Origin: Symsagittifera roscoffensis | Taxonomy: Eukaryota; Xenacoelomorpha; Acoela; Convolutidae | DNA: 60,000 nucleotides | Assembly (NCBI RefSeq): GCF_963678635.1 | Contig: NC_087070.1 | Location: forward strand, 44,747,467-44,807,466 | Direction: 5' to 3' | Shown here: piece after piece, positions 1-9,122 of the stretch | Layout of the letters: each line of letters starts with the position of its first letter | Numbering within the stretch: the first letter of the stretch is position 1 | The notes under the pieces: generated by a model | Database searches by the model: none | What the model was told of the DNA's origin: nothing | What the model saw: only the letters and a program-made list of their open reading frames with translations | Made by a program: the position numbers and the translations under genes

Positions 1-1646
1 GGGTAGTAATGGCGAAAAAGAAAGGGGGGCAGCTTAGATTTTGTTGCGACTTTCGTTACTTGAACGCAGTAACGATAAAAGATGCGTACCCGATACCGCG
101 AAAAGACGAGAGCTTATCTAAGCTTGGTGATGCCAAGTTCTTCACCACATTGGACTTAGGTTCTGCCTTCTGGCAGGTCCCTCTGCGGAAGAAGGACAGA
201 GAGAAAACAGGATTCGCGTGCGAATTGGGATTGTACCAGTGGAAGAGGATGCCCTTCGGCTTGTGCAATGCAACGGCCACTTTTCAAAGACTGATGGCTC
301 AGGCTTTGACGAGAGTGACCAAGAAGTACGGGAATCTCGTGATGTGTTACGTGGATGACGTAGTCATAGCGACACCGACCCTAGCGAAGACCACATTGAG
401 CGAAGACCACATTGATAGGCTCGATGAGGTCTTTGGATGCATGAAAAGAGCTGGATTGAAGTGCAAACCATCGAAATGTGAGATCCTTAGGGATTCGATT
501 AAGTACCTAGGAAGAATGGTGGATAGGCATGGTGTGAGGCCGGACCCGGAAGCAGTGGAAGCAGTGTTGACATGGAAGGCCTCCAGAACGGACACACAGC
601 TCCTGAGCTTCCTAGGGTTTGCCAATTACTACCGAGAATTCATAAAAGGATATGCGGACAAGGTGTATCCGATGCAGAAGCTGATGCGCAACAAGGGGAA
701 AAAGTTCGAATGGAACGATGAGGCACAGGTTGCTTTCGAGAACATAAAACGGGAACTGTGCGAAGCGCCAGTGCTGGGCATGCCTACAGAAAAGGGCATG
801 TATGTTCTTGAAACAGACGCATCGGTGGTAGCCATCTCAGGAATCTTGCATCAAGAGCAAGAATGGAACGGAAGAACAGTTCTCCGTCCCATTGCATACG
901 GCAGCAAGGTCTTGAGTGACACAGAGATGAAATATGGCGCACCAAAAGCAGAAATGTTTGCAGTAGTCACCTTCGTGGAAAAGTACCGTGCATACTTGGG
1001 GAGCGCTCCCTTCAAGTTACGCGTGAACAACAGAGCGTTATCCTGGTTGAAAACCTACTCGATGGATCAGAGTTATATTGGTAGATGGATAGTCAGATTG
1101 GATGGCTGCCATATGATAATCGAACATAGGATGCGTGATAAACACCAGAATGCTGACAGCCTCAGCAAGAAAACTGAGTTTTATGAAAGATTGGAGCAGA
1201 AGCAGGCCAATCAGGCGGAAATAAAGGAGGGATTCTCGTTTCTGGACAAAGAAACTTATGAAGCGCTTCCCTTAACGAGATGGTTGGATAAGTCTGGACA
1301 TCCAATTCCAGGGCACCCTGAGTTACCTGTAGAGAAAGCAGCCGAGATAAAGATCCTATCCAAGGAGGACCCAGTCCCCTTGGATCTGTTGCTGCGCTCA
1401 AACCTGGTCCAGCAAGAACTCTCTCGCATGAACATAAACAGCCTCTCATTATTGGATAAAACGGTGCAAGTCACACCGCAAGTGATGCGGATGCTGGGTG
1501 GATTGTTAGAAAGAGAAGTGACCAGAGATGACCCCGAGTGGACAGCAGCAGTGGCATCGCTAACAGTTAGTGAGAAGGTGAAGATCATGCTGTCCAGACG
1601 ACAGCACGAAGAGAACGAGAGGGATTGTAGGACAATAGTTCAGTAA
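1..1646 (+). CDS. pol: Pol fragment: reverse transcriptase and RNase H (copy A)
   Basis: The frame is open from the window edge; the first ATG at 9 is internal, because copy B continues upstream in the same frame. Counting from that ATG, RT has the LDL aspartate near residue 49, the MPFGLCNA segment and YVDD at 114-117. RNase H follows with Asp270, Glu315 and Asp383, but the third acidic position (VDN in copy B) is Asn340 here. That change should cripple RNase H. An 18-bp in-frame insertion that includes a 16-bp tandem duplication (383-414) adds about six residues just after YVDD. The frame ends at a TAA where copy B has a Gln codon, so the natural polyprotein continued into integrase. Copies A and B look over 90% identical here by eye. 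Ty3/Gypsy assignment is secure; function in this copy is not expected. Confidence 0.93.
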   Translation, partial: VVMAKKKGGQLRFCCDFRYLNAVTIKDAYPIPRKDESLSKLGDAKFFTTLDLGSAFWQVPLRKKDREKTGFACELGLYQWKRMPFGLCNATATFQRLMAQALTRVTKKYGNLVMCYVDDVVIATPTLAKTTLSEDHIDRLDEVFGCMKRAGLKCKPSKCEILRDSIKYLGRMVDRHGVRPDPEAVEAVLTWKASRTDTQLLSFLGFANYYREFIKGYADKVYPMQKLMRNKGKKFEWNDEAQVAFENIKRELCEAPVLGMPTEKGMYVLETDASVVAISGILHQEQEWNGRTVLRPIAYGSKVLSDTEMKYGAPKAEMFAVVTFVEKYRAYLGSAPFKLRVNNRALSWLKTYSMDQSYIGRWIVRLDGCHMIIEHRMRDKHQNADSLSKKTEFYERLEQKQANQAEIKEGFSFLDKETYEALPLTRWLDKSGHPIPGHPELPVEKAAEIKILSKEDPVPLDLLLRSNLVQQELSRMNINSLSLLDKTVQVTPQVMRMLGGLLEREVTRDDPEWTAAVASLTVSEKVKIMLSRRQHEENERDCRTIVQ

Positions 1647-1695
1647 CTAGTATCCTCAATACCCCCAAGAGATTTTAACCAGTACTTCCTACTGA

Positions 1696-2031
1696 CAGAG
1701 AGAACAGGGGAGCAACAAGCGAAAGAAAACCGTCACCTTTGTGGACCAGGATAAGGAAGGTAAAAAGGTAGAAAAAAATCTACTGCAAGACTATTTGTCC
1801 GGGGAGACGAATGATGAAAAGAACCAGCGATTACAAGATCAACACCCGGGACAAGAAAATTTGTCCGGGGAGTCTGAGATAGACGAGAAAATTCCTGATG
1901 AGAAACAGGACCTAGAGAACAAGGTTTTGTCAGGAGAGTTCAGATGGATGCGAAGAAGGCACAGACATGATCTGGAGGAACGTGCAGTATCCAGCACAAC
2001 CTCTTCGACGGATGATGATTCCCGAAACTGA
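1696..2031 (+). CDS. Pol linker with LSGE-type repeats (copy A)
   Basis: This frame sits between RNase H and integrase and is shifted relative to the upstream Pol frame, so a frameshift lies near 1690. It encodes a charged, low-complexity segment with three spaced LSGE tetrapeptides. Two of them are encoded by the same nucleotide string TTGTCCGGGGAG (1795-1806 and 1861-1872) and the third by a variant near 1926-1937. Copy B has a longer version with more units. It ends at TGA 2029-2031, and integrase continues in the same frame three bases later, so the TGA looks like a private nonsense mutation. No catalytic motif is visible. It is probably a disordered spacer. Confidence 0.7.
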   Translation, partial: QREQGSNKRKKTVTFVDQDKEGKKVEKNLLQDYLSGETNDEKNQRLQDQHPGQENLSGESEIDEKIPDEKQDLENKVLSGEFRWMRRRHRHDLEERAVSSTTSSTDDDSRN

Positions 2032-2034
2032 GGA

Positions 2035-3402
2035 ATGGACACCTATTCAGACAGGAACTCGAGTTCAGGATCAGAACTGTCAGAACTAGCGATACACACG
2101 CTACTAGTGGAAACTCGGGCAAGGGACCTGGACAGAGAGGTGTACCAGGATCCTGACAGTGATCGCTACCTAATACCAAGCGAAAGAGTCTTTGACAACG
2201 CAGCGAATGACTTGGAGACGATAGCGGTATCGAAACGTTCGATGAGCCTGTTGCCGCAGAAAGAGGTAGTCAGGACTGATCTTCAGCCGTTTAAACAAGA
2301 AACACAGCCGTTGGCGAAGATTTGGTGCGTTAAGATGGAAGAAGACACACACCAGCCCAACGAGCTGAATAGTCAGATGAGGGTCATGAAGACGTACTTA
2401 AAGGCGAGATACCGACTCTCGGATCTTCTAAGGGCGCAGAGAAATGATCGCATGACAAGCAACCTGAAAAGGTGGATCGAGAATGGTTCGCCGGATAAAG
2501 GGGACCTCGAGGAAGATAGTTATCGCATCCTGAGACAATACTTCATGCAGAAGGAAGGGAGGTTATGTTTGAACAAGGACGGGATTGTGGCTTGCAAAAG
2601 AAGGGAGGAAGACAGAGTCCTGTACAAGTATAACGCAATAGTGTTACCGCAACTCTATCAGACAGAACTATTATTCAGGTCACATGATCAGATGGGCCAT
2701 CAGGGGATCGACAAAGTATATCAGAGGATCCTGAAGCGCTTTGAGTGGCCTGGGATGAAAAAGGCATGCGAGAAATGGGTAACAGCATGTCTATCATGCC
2801 AGCAGGTCAAGGATCCAAGGAAGTTGCAATTTCCTTTACAATCGATCGAGTCGTCTGAATTTAACGAGGTGGTGCAAATAGACCACCAAAAGATATGCAT
2901 GACAGACAATGGTTATAATCAGGTGCTGGTCATGATAGATCATTTTACGAAGTATGCAGAGGCCGTGCCCTGCATAACTGCCTCGGCGGAAGAGACATGC
3001 GACCACCTGATCAACACGTGGATAGCGAGACATGGTTGTCCGATGACGTTTCAATCGGATAATGGAAAAGCTTTCGTAGGAGAGCTTACGAAAGAGCCTA
3101 TGAGGCGCTCACAGGTCGCTCAGGCTCACTCCACGACATACCACCCTCAGACGAATGGCTTAGTGGAAAGACAGAATAGTACGTTAGTGTCGATGCTGAG
3201 AGTATATTGTTCCAGGTACATGACCGATTGGGACAGATACCTTCCACAGGTGATGGGAGCATATAACAGCACGCAACACTCCACCACCGGAGTCAGTCCA
3301 CACATGATGCTAACTGGGCACGAAAAGTCTTTACCCTTAACCTTCTTCTACCCAGAGAATGAGGGAAAGAAAACGTCCCCACAGGTCTACGTGAGGATGT
3401 GA
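2035..3402 (+). CDS. Integrase (copy A)
   Basis: This is a retroviral-type integrase that would insert the cDNA into the host genome. Numbering from ATG 2035, the HHCC zinc-binding module has His217, His222, Cys252 and Cys255. The catalytic triad is Asp283 (QIDHQK), Asp342 (QSDNGK) and Glu378 (LVERQN). About 200 residues precede the zinc module and match copy B closely. The start is not a true start, because the same frame is open before the TGA at 2029. The frame ends early at TGA 3400-3402 through a one-base shift; copy B reads on without it into the C-terminal domain. All catalytic residues are kept, but the protein is separated from its tail. Confidence 0.92.
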   Translation: MDTYSDRNSSSGSELSELAIHTLLVETRARDLDREVYQDPDSDRYLIPSERVFDNAANDLETIAVSKRSMSLLPQKEVVRTDLQPFKQETQPLAKIWCVKMEEDTHQPNELNSQMRVMKTYLKARYRLSDLLRAQRNDRMTSNLKRWIENGSPDKGDLEEDSYRILRQYFMQKEGRLCLNKDGIVACKRREEDRVLYKYNAIVLPQLYQTELLFRSHDQMGHQGIDKVYQRILKRFEWPGMKKACEKWVTACLSCQQVKDPRKLQFPLQSIESSEFNEVVQIDHQKICMTDNGYNQVLVMIDHFTKYAEAVPCITASAEETCDHLINTWIARHGCPMTFQSDNGKAFVGELTKEPMRRSQVAQAHSTTYHPQTNGLVERQNSTLVSMLRVYCSRYMTDWDRYLPQVMGAYNSTQHSTTGVSPHMMLTGHEKSLPLTFFYPENEGKKTSPQVYVRM

Positions 3403-3526
3403 TCAGACGCCAACAGGAGTTGAACGATTTGTGTAGACGAAATACTCAGCAGGCACAGGCAAGGCAGAGGAAAAGATTCGACTAGAAAGCAGCTGGTGCA
3501 AAGGTTTACTCGGTGGGAGACTACGT

Positions 3527-5035
3527 ATGGGTATTCCAGAAAGTTATACCACCGAAAGGGACGAAAAAGCTCCTAAAAAGTGGAGGGGACCCTTCATGAT
3601 TACAGAGGTGCACCAGGAGGGACGCTTTTATAGACTGAGTACTGGCCGAGCCGCCCACTACGAGAACATCAAGCCACACAATCCATCGACAGAAGACTGG
3701 TGTATACCTGCAGACATGGAAGAAGGGGATTATCTAATGATGGATCCTGCTTGTGAGGTCAATGAAAAAGGCACCAGGGAGAAGAACGATGGAAACGAAG
3801 TCGTAGAGGAAGGTACGGATACACCGCTGGACCTGGATCCAAACGAGCAGATCGAAGCGGACGATGAAACATTACCCTACGCAGAGGAAGATTGGCAGGA
3901 TCCCGAACAGATAGAGGTTCCCAAGAACTTGGAACCAGATCTTCCGTTCACGATACAGACTCGTAAGAAGGACGGGATGAGACCAAGAAAGAAATACAAT
4001 CCTTACGGTGACGACTTTGTAGTGGATAGGATAGATCTGAAGAAGATAGTGGAGGAAGTAGTGGGTCTAGAGGAAATAACTGTGTCACAAGACATTGACA
4101 TAGTCGATGATCACGACGATGAGTGGGTTGACGACTGGTCAAAACCCGAGGTAGAATTCGACGACGAGCAACAGCAGTCATACGAACAAGACTTGACGAA
4201 CCTGCGTGTCTTAGAGTGGCTGAATGAAACGACCTCGGATCCAGAGGAGACCAGCGTCACGATTCAAGACGTGGATCGTGGAAGCATGAAATACATCAAG
4301 ACCGAACGAGATGATCCTTCCTGGGCTGCCCAGGAAGGACGACTACTCATTCCAGCTTCTAAACTCGACTTGATACCCGGTATGCGATCGACGGGGACGT
4401 CGATAGATATTTTTGTCCGGGGAGTGGGGGTAGGACTTACCCACACTGAAAAATTGATAATAAAAAAATTGAGAATAGCGAGAGAAACAGGAGACTTAGA
4501 AGCAGAGACAGGCAAAGAGCCTAAGAAACCTGACATAGGCAGGGTAGTTGAGTCATATTTTAACTTACCAAATGAATATTCAAGTAAAATAATACTAACA
4601 GACAGTGATTTCATACTCACAAATAGAACATGTGCGATAGCAATCACAGCAGACATGAGTTTTAGGACAGCGTTAGCGGCAGATTTTAAGAGAGAATACA
4701 AAAACGTGGAATTCCTTTGGAAGCAAAGACCAGGGATAGGGGGCGTAGCAGCCTTACCTCCGGCGGCATCGCAGATACCGGGAAAATACCTATGCTTCTT
4801 GGTAACGAGGGCGACGGAGAAGCAGCACGTGGACCCAGAGAACCTAGTCTTGTCCTTGACGAGGCTGAGGGACTTCCTTGTGGAAATGGACGTGAAGGAG
4901 CTCTCGCTTCCAGTGTACGATCCAAACAGAGGAAGACTGCATCCTCGGGAACTGTACGCGCTTGTACACGTGATATTCTCTGATACGAACATACAAGTAT
5001 ATCTACATAAGAAATATTACTTAAGTATAGGCTGA
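3527..5035 (+). CDS. Integrase C-terminal GPF/Y module, acidic linker and macro-like domain (copy A)
   Basis: Residues 15-60 are the integrase tail module with WRGPF, the usual GPF/Y signature before the pol end. Residues 65-285 are an acidic linker. Residues about 290-500 resemble a macro domain of the ALC1/TARG1 type: a hydrophobic strand followed by AITADMSFRTALAADFK, then the GGVAALP turn, a FLVTR strand, a long amphipathic helix and a terminal VHVIFSDTNIQVYLHKK strand. The family binds or hydrolyses ADP-ribose. The TARG1 active lysine aligns with Arg in VTR here but with Lys in copy B, and the usual glycine-rich GCGLD loop is replaced by YDPNRGRLHP, so hydrolysis is doubtful. ATG 3527 is only the frame opening after a shift near 3577. 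The macro assignment is by pattern and is moderately sure. Confidence 0.72.
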   Translation: MGIPESYTTERDEKAPKKWRGPFMITEVHQEGRFYRLSTGRAAHYENIKPHNPSTEDWCIPADMEEGDYLMMDPACEVNEKGTREKNDGNEVVEEGTDTPLDLDPNEQIEADDETLPYAEEDWQDPEQIEVPKNLEPDLPFTIQTRKKDGMRPRKKYNPYGDDFVVDRIDLKKIVEEVVGLEEITVSQDIDIVDDHDDEWVDDWSKPEVEFDDEQQQSYEQDLTNLRVLEWLNETTSDPEETSVTIQDVDRGSMKYIKTERDDPSWAAQEGRLLIPASKLDLIPGMRSTGTSIDIFVRGVGVGLTHTEKLIIKKLRIARETGDLEAETGKEPKKPDIGRVVESYFNLPNEYSSKIILTDSDFILTNRTCAIAITADMSFRTALAADFKREYKNVEFLWKQRPGIGGVAALPPAASQIPGKYLCFLVTRATEKQHVDPENLVLSLTRLRDFLVEMDVKELSLPVYDPNRGRLHPRELYALVHVIFSDTNIQVYLHKKYYLSIG

Positions 5036-5427
5036 GTGATGTGCGAGAGGGTGTTAGGCCAAAGACTAAGTTGTATGTAATATGTGTTATATTATGTTAT
5101 GTTATGTGTTAGGTTATTAAGATCATGGGTAAGTAGGGGTTAGTGACCATGAACAACTGAATGACGATCTTAGGAATAGATCCAAAGTTTGGACTGTCCA
5201 ATCTTAGGTCGAATTCCAAAATTTAGAGACCAATTGATTTTAATAAACTTTTAGGGTAAATATCTTTTTATCTGAACTGTTTTTAAGCAAATTTTAATGA
5301 TATATGTTAAGGTGAAACTGACAAGTGTGATATTTGTGACTTCTTTTCTAGATCCTGATTGATCATTTAATTACTCACTTGAGTCAAGATCTTGGAATCA
5401 AAACCGAATCAAACTTGAAAGAATAGA
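5036..5427 (+). other. Spacer between the two polyprotein frames (copy A)
   Basis: This is non-coding AT-rich DNA with a TATGTTATGTTATGTG-like run near 5090-5108 that also occurs, diverged, in the copy B spacer. No frame crosses it. It contains the candidate splice acceptor annotated separately, and it ends at the first ATG of polyprotein 2. Confidence 0.7.
5336..5351 (+). promoter_or_regulatory. Candidate splice acceptor for polyprotein 2 (copy A)
   Basis: A pyrimidine tract ends in TTCTTTTCTAG, followed by ATCCTGATTGATCA. Copy B has TTGTTTTTTAG followed by ATCTTGATTGATCA at the same place in its spacer, although the rest of the spacer has largely diverged. The site lies 77 bases before ATG 5428. 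This fits a subgenomic spliced message like a retroviral env message; the matching donor was not identified. Confidence 0.5.
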
Positions 5428-6090
5428 ATGGATAACTTCAAATTGGATGAATTGATGGTCCTGGCAGAGGCATATGTAGGACCGATGATAGATGCGATCT
5501 AGTGTCGGCTGATCGATCGAGACTTCGCTCTGGAGGACCCAGAGGTAGTCATGTCGCTGACTGCCCTGATCAACATTTTGGGGCACGACAACCGTGGGGA
5601 CCGCCCCACGGAAGTCCTGTTGATGTCAGCATATGGAGAAAGAGGAGTACTAGACCGCCCGAACATGAGAGTGATGAGGTGGAGAAACGGGGCTCTCTCA
5701 GGGAGTGACTTGGCGAATGAGCCTGGATTGGGCAGTTCTAGGACCTACCAACCAGGTGAGATGCCTATGCCCTCCAAGCCCAAACCTGGGTTGACGAGAA
5801 TGCATCGGGAGATGAACAGCGAGGCGACCTCGTCAGGTTCACCACTGAGAGCAGCTGTGCCATCAAAAAGGGCGAAAGTAGCACAGAAAGTTCAGACGAA
5901 CCAAACCATGCAAGATCTGGATGAGATGAACGACGAACTGAAAAGTACGAAGAAGGAGCTGGACGAGATGACCAAAAGTATGCTCCAGATGGAGGAAGAT
6001 CGGGACATGTGGAGAAAGTTGTTTGAAGATTGCAACAAAAAGCAAGGTCAAGAGATTGAGCGCTTGAGGCAGGACTATAAAGAGCGATAA
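5428..6090 (+). CDS. Polyprotein 2, N-terminal coiled-coil segment (copy A)
   Basis: The frame starts at ATG 5428, the first ATG after the spacer. An in-frame TAG at 5500 aligns with a Tyr codon in copy B, and the frame is open again to TAA 6088. The first 120 residues are helical and share GDRPTEV and the MRWR motif with copy B (GNRPTEV, LMRWR). Residues about 155-220 are strongly charged with heptad-like spacing (ELKSTKKELDEM and following), which suggests a coiled coil for self-association. I do not recognise a named family. The next piece starts six bases after the TAA in the same frame, so this is one broken polyprotein and not a separate gene. Confidence 0.7.
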
Positions 6091-6096
6091 GAGCAG

Positions 6097-8196
6097 ATGG
6101 CGTTGACAACGGCCGTGGAGAAAGTGATACCTGCAAGGGATATTCCTCGTGGGCAGTCCCCGATGGAGCTCTTGGCGCCTCGAGAAATGAGTCAAACATT
6201 GGAGACACGACTCCCAGTAGAGACAAATCGAGTATCGATCCCGGATCCTAGTGACACCTTGGGTGACCCCGTCGTGGAACAGACAGTGAGGAAGCTGATA
6301 GAGACAGCTGGACGACTGGTCGCTAACAAGAATGCGCCAGGTTCCGGGGTGACTGCACCCTATGGAACGATTGACGACACGGGCAGAGTACGACTCTCCC
6401 AGACCGTGATCAGACAGGGGATAAGTGACGTGACACCACTCATGGGGAGCTCGAGAATCCCAGAGAGAAGAATACGGAAGATGCCAGCGAAGAAAGCGTC
6501 TCGCATAATAGACGTGCAAAAGAATAATCAATTGAAATATAATTTCACGGGAGTTCCGGAGACAGATCCGAGGGCCTGCTTCAACCGAGCTACTTGGAGC
6601 CCGGCTGTAAACCTGCAGCAACCACCACTCGGGACATCTCATCTGATACTGGGAGACAGCTTGGTCAGAGTGCTGTCGAAATTGAGGACCTCGTGGGTCA
6701 CCACGGTGATGGCCTTTGGAGGTGCTTCGATAGCCCAATTATATCGGATGGTGGAACTGATGAATCCAGGGAAGATTCCCAATGTGATGATCTTAGTTGG
6801 GACGAATGACATCTCCAGAGGTTCAGATGAGCAGGAAGCACTATGGGAGTCAATGATGGTGTGTTTGTTTACGACCCTCTGGCAGAAATTCAATTGCGCG
6901 GTACTGACCGTTTGCACTGTGCCAATGAATACGAGAAGCCTGACAGCATCAGGAAGAAGGCACAACGAGGGAGTCGTCAGGTGGAATAACATCTTGAGGA
7001 ACCTCGCAAGTCGAAATGCCGGAAGAATGATCCTCATGGACATTGAACATGAGTTGAGAGCTATGGATCAGGCCAGACTGACCACGGACGGCATTCACTT
7101 TGACAGTATCGAAGGACAAGCTTGGTTGAATCGAGTCTTCCAAGAGCGGTTGGACGAGCTGGAGGCAGAACTCTTTGACACAGGAGTGCTGAAGGAAGAA
7201 GGAACAGTGAGTGACACGGTGATTACCACCTTTGTGCCTCCTAGCCTGGAAACACGCTTGGGTACGGTCCCGGCCGTCACGAACTACAGGCAACAAAGCT
7301 CCAGTGAACCAGGTCAAAGGACCGACGTACAGGATCGATTGGGAGAGGCACCGATGAGGAGAACCATCCATCCTAGGAGAAGAATAGGACCTGTCAACCC
7401 AATCGAAGAGACAGCCGGCACTTCTAGATCGGACACTAGATCGGAGACGACAAATACCATTCGAGAGGAGAGACATCCAAGCAGAGGCTCGTTGATGTGG
7501 TCAAGACCCATACCGTCTCCCTGGCATATATACAAAGACGAGCTAATGAAGCTGGATCTCCAGAGAGTAAGCTTCATCGAAGATGCGAGGAGGATGCTGA
7601 ATGGAGCGACGCTCTCCGTCAGCAGATTGTACTCGATAACCGGCGTAGACTGGTTGATAGCCGCTAGCATAAATTTCAGCTCCACGACGGCCTTGAGATT
7701 TGCTGACTTGGAGGGACTGCCCTCTAACAACACGATGGGACCAGTGAATGCGAGACCATTGCAAGATGTGAGGCTGAATCATGATGAGGGGAATCGTGAA
7801 GAGAGACCAGGAAGATTCCTAACGACGAGAGCGCCGATTGGACAACACGTGAAGATATTCAGGCAGCTGACGACACCCCCTGGTCATGTGAAGGAAAGAG
7901 TATACCCAAAACTAGTGAACCAAGATGGTGATGCCCAAAGATATGGCGGATTGACAGCGATAAAGAAAGATGAGACCATCTTCGCCGCCTACGACAAGGC
8001 AGAAATGAGGAAGGCCAAGATTATGGTAGTAGCGAATTCAGAGTTCGTGTACACCTCCAAGTCTTTGTTTTTGGCCGGACGTCATAATGTTGGCCGCGGC
8101 CGACTTGGACTTACTGCAATCGATATCTTTGGCTATAGGGGTGCAAAGGCAGACGGACATGAACCCAATTACGATTGTGTTTGCTGGCATCAATGA
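6097..8196 (+). CDS. Polyprotein 2, SGNH/GDSL hydrolase-like domain (copy A)
   Basis: A complete SGNH hydrolase signature is visible. Block I is ILGDSLV with nucleophile Ser188, block II is FGGAS near residue 208, block III is GTND at 235-238, and block V is DGIH with Asp331 and His334. SGNH enzymes are esterases or lipases acting on acyl or acetyl esters; the substrate here is unknown. SGNH domains are known in CR1-type non-LTR elements, and one in a Gypsy-like element is unusual. About 170 residues of low-complexity, Arg- and Pro-rich linker follow. The true frame leaves this ORF near 8065 by a one-base shift, and the last 45 residues are out of frame. The catalytic residues agree with copy B. 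Confidence 0.85.
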   Translation: MALTTAVEKVIPARDIPRGQSPMELLAPREMSQTLETRLPVETNRVSIPDPSDTLGDPVVEQTVRKLIETAGRLVANKNAPGSGVTAPYGTIDDTGRVRLSQTVIRQGISDVTPLMGSSRIPERRIRKMPAKKASRIIDVQKNNQLKYNFTGVPETDPRACFNRATWSPAVNLQQPPLGTSHLILGDSLVRVLSKLRTSWVTTVMAFGGASIAQLYRMVELMNPGKIPNVMILVGTNDISRGSDEQEALWESMMVCLFTTLWQKFNCAVLTVCTVPMNTRSLTASGRRHNEGVVRWNNILRNLASRNAGRMILMDIEHELRAMDQARLTTDGIHFDSIEGQAWLNRVFQERLDELEAELFDTGVLKEEGTVSDTVITTFVPPSLETRLGTVPAVTNYRQQSSSEPGQRTDVQDRLGEAPMRRTIHPRRRIGPVNPIEETAGTSRSDTRSETTNTIREERHPSRGSLMWSRPIPSPWHIYKDELMKLDLQRVSFIEDARRMLNGATLSVSRLYSITGVDWLIAASINFSSTTALRFADLEGLPSNNTMGPVNARPLQDVRLNHDEGNREERPGRFLTTRAPIGQHVKIFRQLTTPPGHVKERVYPKLVNQDGDAQRYGGLTAIKKDETIFAAYDKAEMRKAKIMVVANSEFVYTSKSLFLAGRHNVGRGRLGLTAIDIFGYRGAKADGHEPNYDCVCWHQ

Positions 8197-9122
8197 CCAT
8201 CTACACAGTAGAGGTTTTCTGAGCAGACTCAGAGATCCTACAACAGCAGAGAACGCTGTATGGCCAGCGATAAAAGATATCCTTGAGTCGATGGGTGAAG
8301 TGGTGGACGCGACGAAGGAGGGGTCATTCAATAAAGTGACACTGAGAGTAGTATTCGCGTTGTCTCCGGGATATGCACATCTCCCGGATGGACTGAAATT
8401 TATGTATGCGATTTTGGCCTTACTTTCGGAAGGGAAATATGTTGTGATCATATCAGCCCCGAATCGCATGATAGAGATGGAGAACCTGAGGCCACTAAAG
8501 GCTGAACTGCCTGCAGTATGGTCAGATATCTCAAACGCGATGAGAGGATTCAAGGACCATGCGCTACACATGTTAGTGGTGGACGAGGTGCTGGGGTTGG
8601 AACTGTCCAATTACAGTCGACAACTCAAACTGAAACCGGGAATAGACGACGACCATCGAGTGATCGCGGCAATGTCCAACGACTTATGGTTCCGAGCAAT
8701 GGAAGTGGCAGGTGAAGACACAAGAAGGAAAAATTCACTAGAGACGAGAGCTCGTTTGGAAGCGATGGTTCTGAGAACCAAGCCGGAAGCCAACCAGTGG
8801 CTACACCTGAACCCTAGAGTAGCGGCATTGGGTGCAGATGCTTTTGAGCAAGACCCCGTGATGATCACAAAGATACACACCTACTTGTTGAAGGAGGTGA
8901 ACCTGGCGGAAAATGCCGGAGAAAAGACCGTTGAATTTGTGAACAGGATGTGTCAGATTACTCTGGAAACCTTCTGGACCCAGGAAGTGAAAGGACAGGA
9001 GGGCTTTGAAAGGACAGACAGCATGCTAGAAGGGTTGGGAGCCGGATGGACCGCGTCCTTCTTGGCAAAAGTTTACCCGAAAGTCTCGCACTACTTGATA
9101 AAAAGAATTCCTCCAAGCAGTA
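8087..9122 (+). CDS. Polyprotein 2, second degenerate SGNH-like region (copy A)
   Basis: This frame picks up from 8196 after a frameshift; codons upstream of the ATG already match copy B (FWPDVI), so ATG 8087 is not a true start. It begins with a hydrophobic strand ending in AGINDHL, which resembles SGNH block III (GTND). It then has a strand, a WSDISNAMRGF-type helix, an LVVDEVLGLEL strand, and GIDDDH in the place of DxxH. The order and spacing mirror the end of the upstream SGNH domain, but no GDS nucleophile is seen. After that comes about 120 residues of unassigned helical sequence. Homology to copy B holds to about 9120, where a shift moves it to the next frame. Confidence 0.6.

Noticed and set aside
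4264-4992. A 242-codon minus-strand ORF over the macro-like domain, mirrored at 25823-26512
   Set aside because: It is an antisense shadow of a conserved coding region; the same shadow appears in both copies because the sense strand is conserved.
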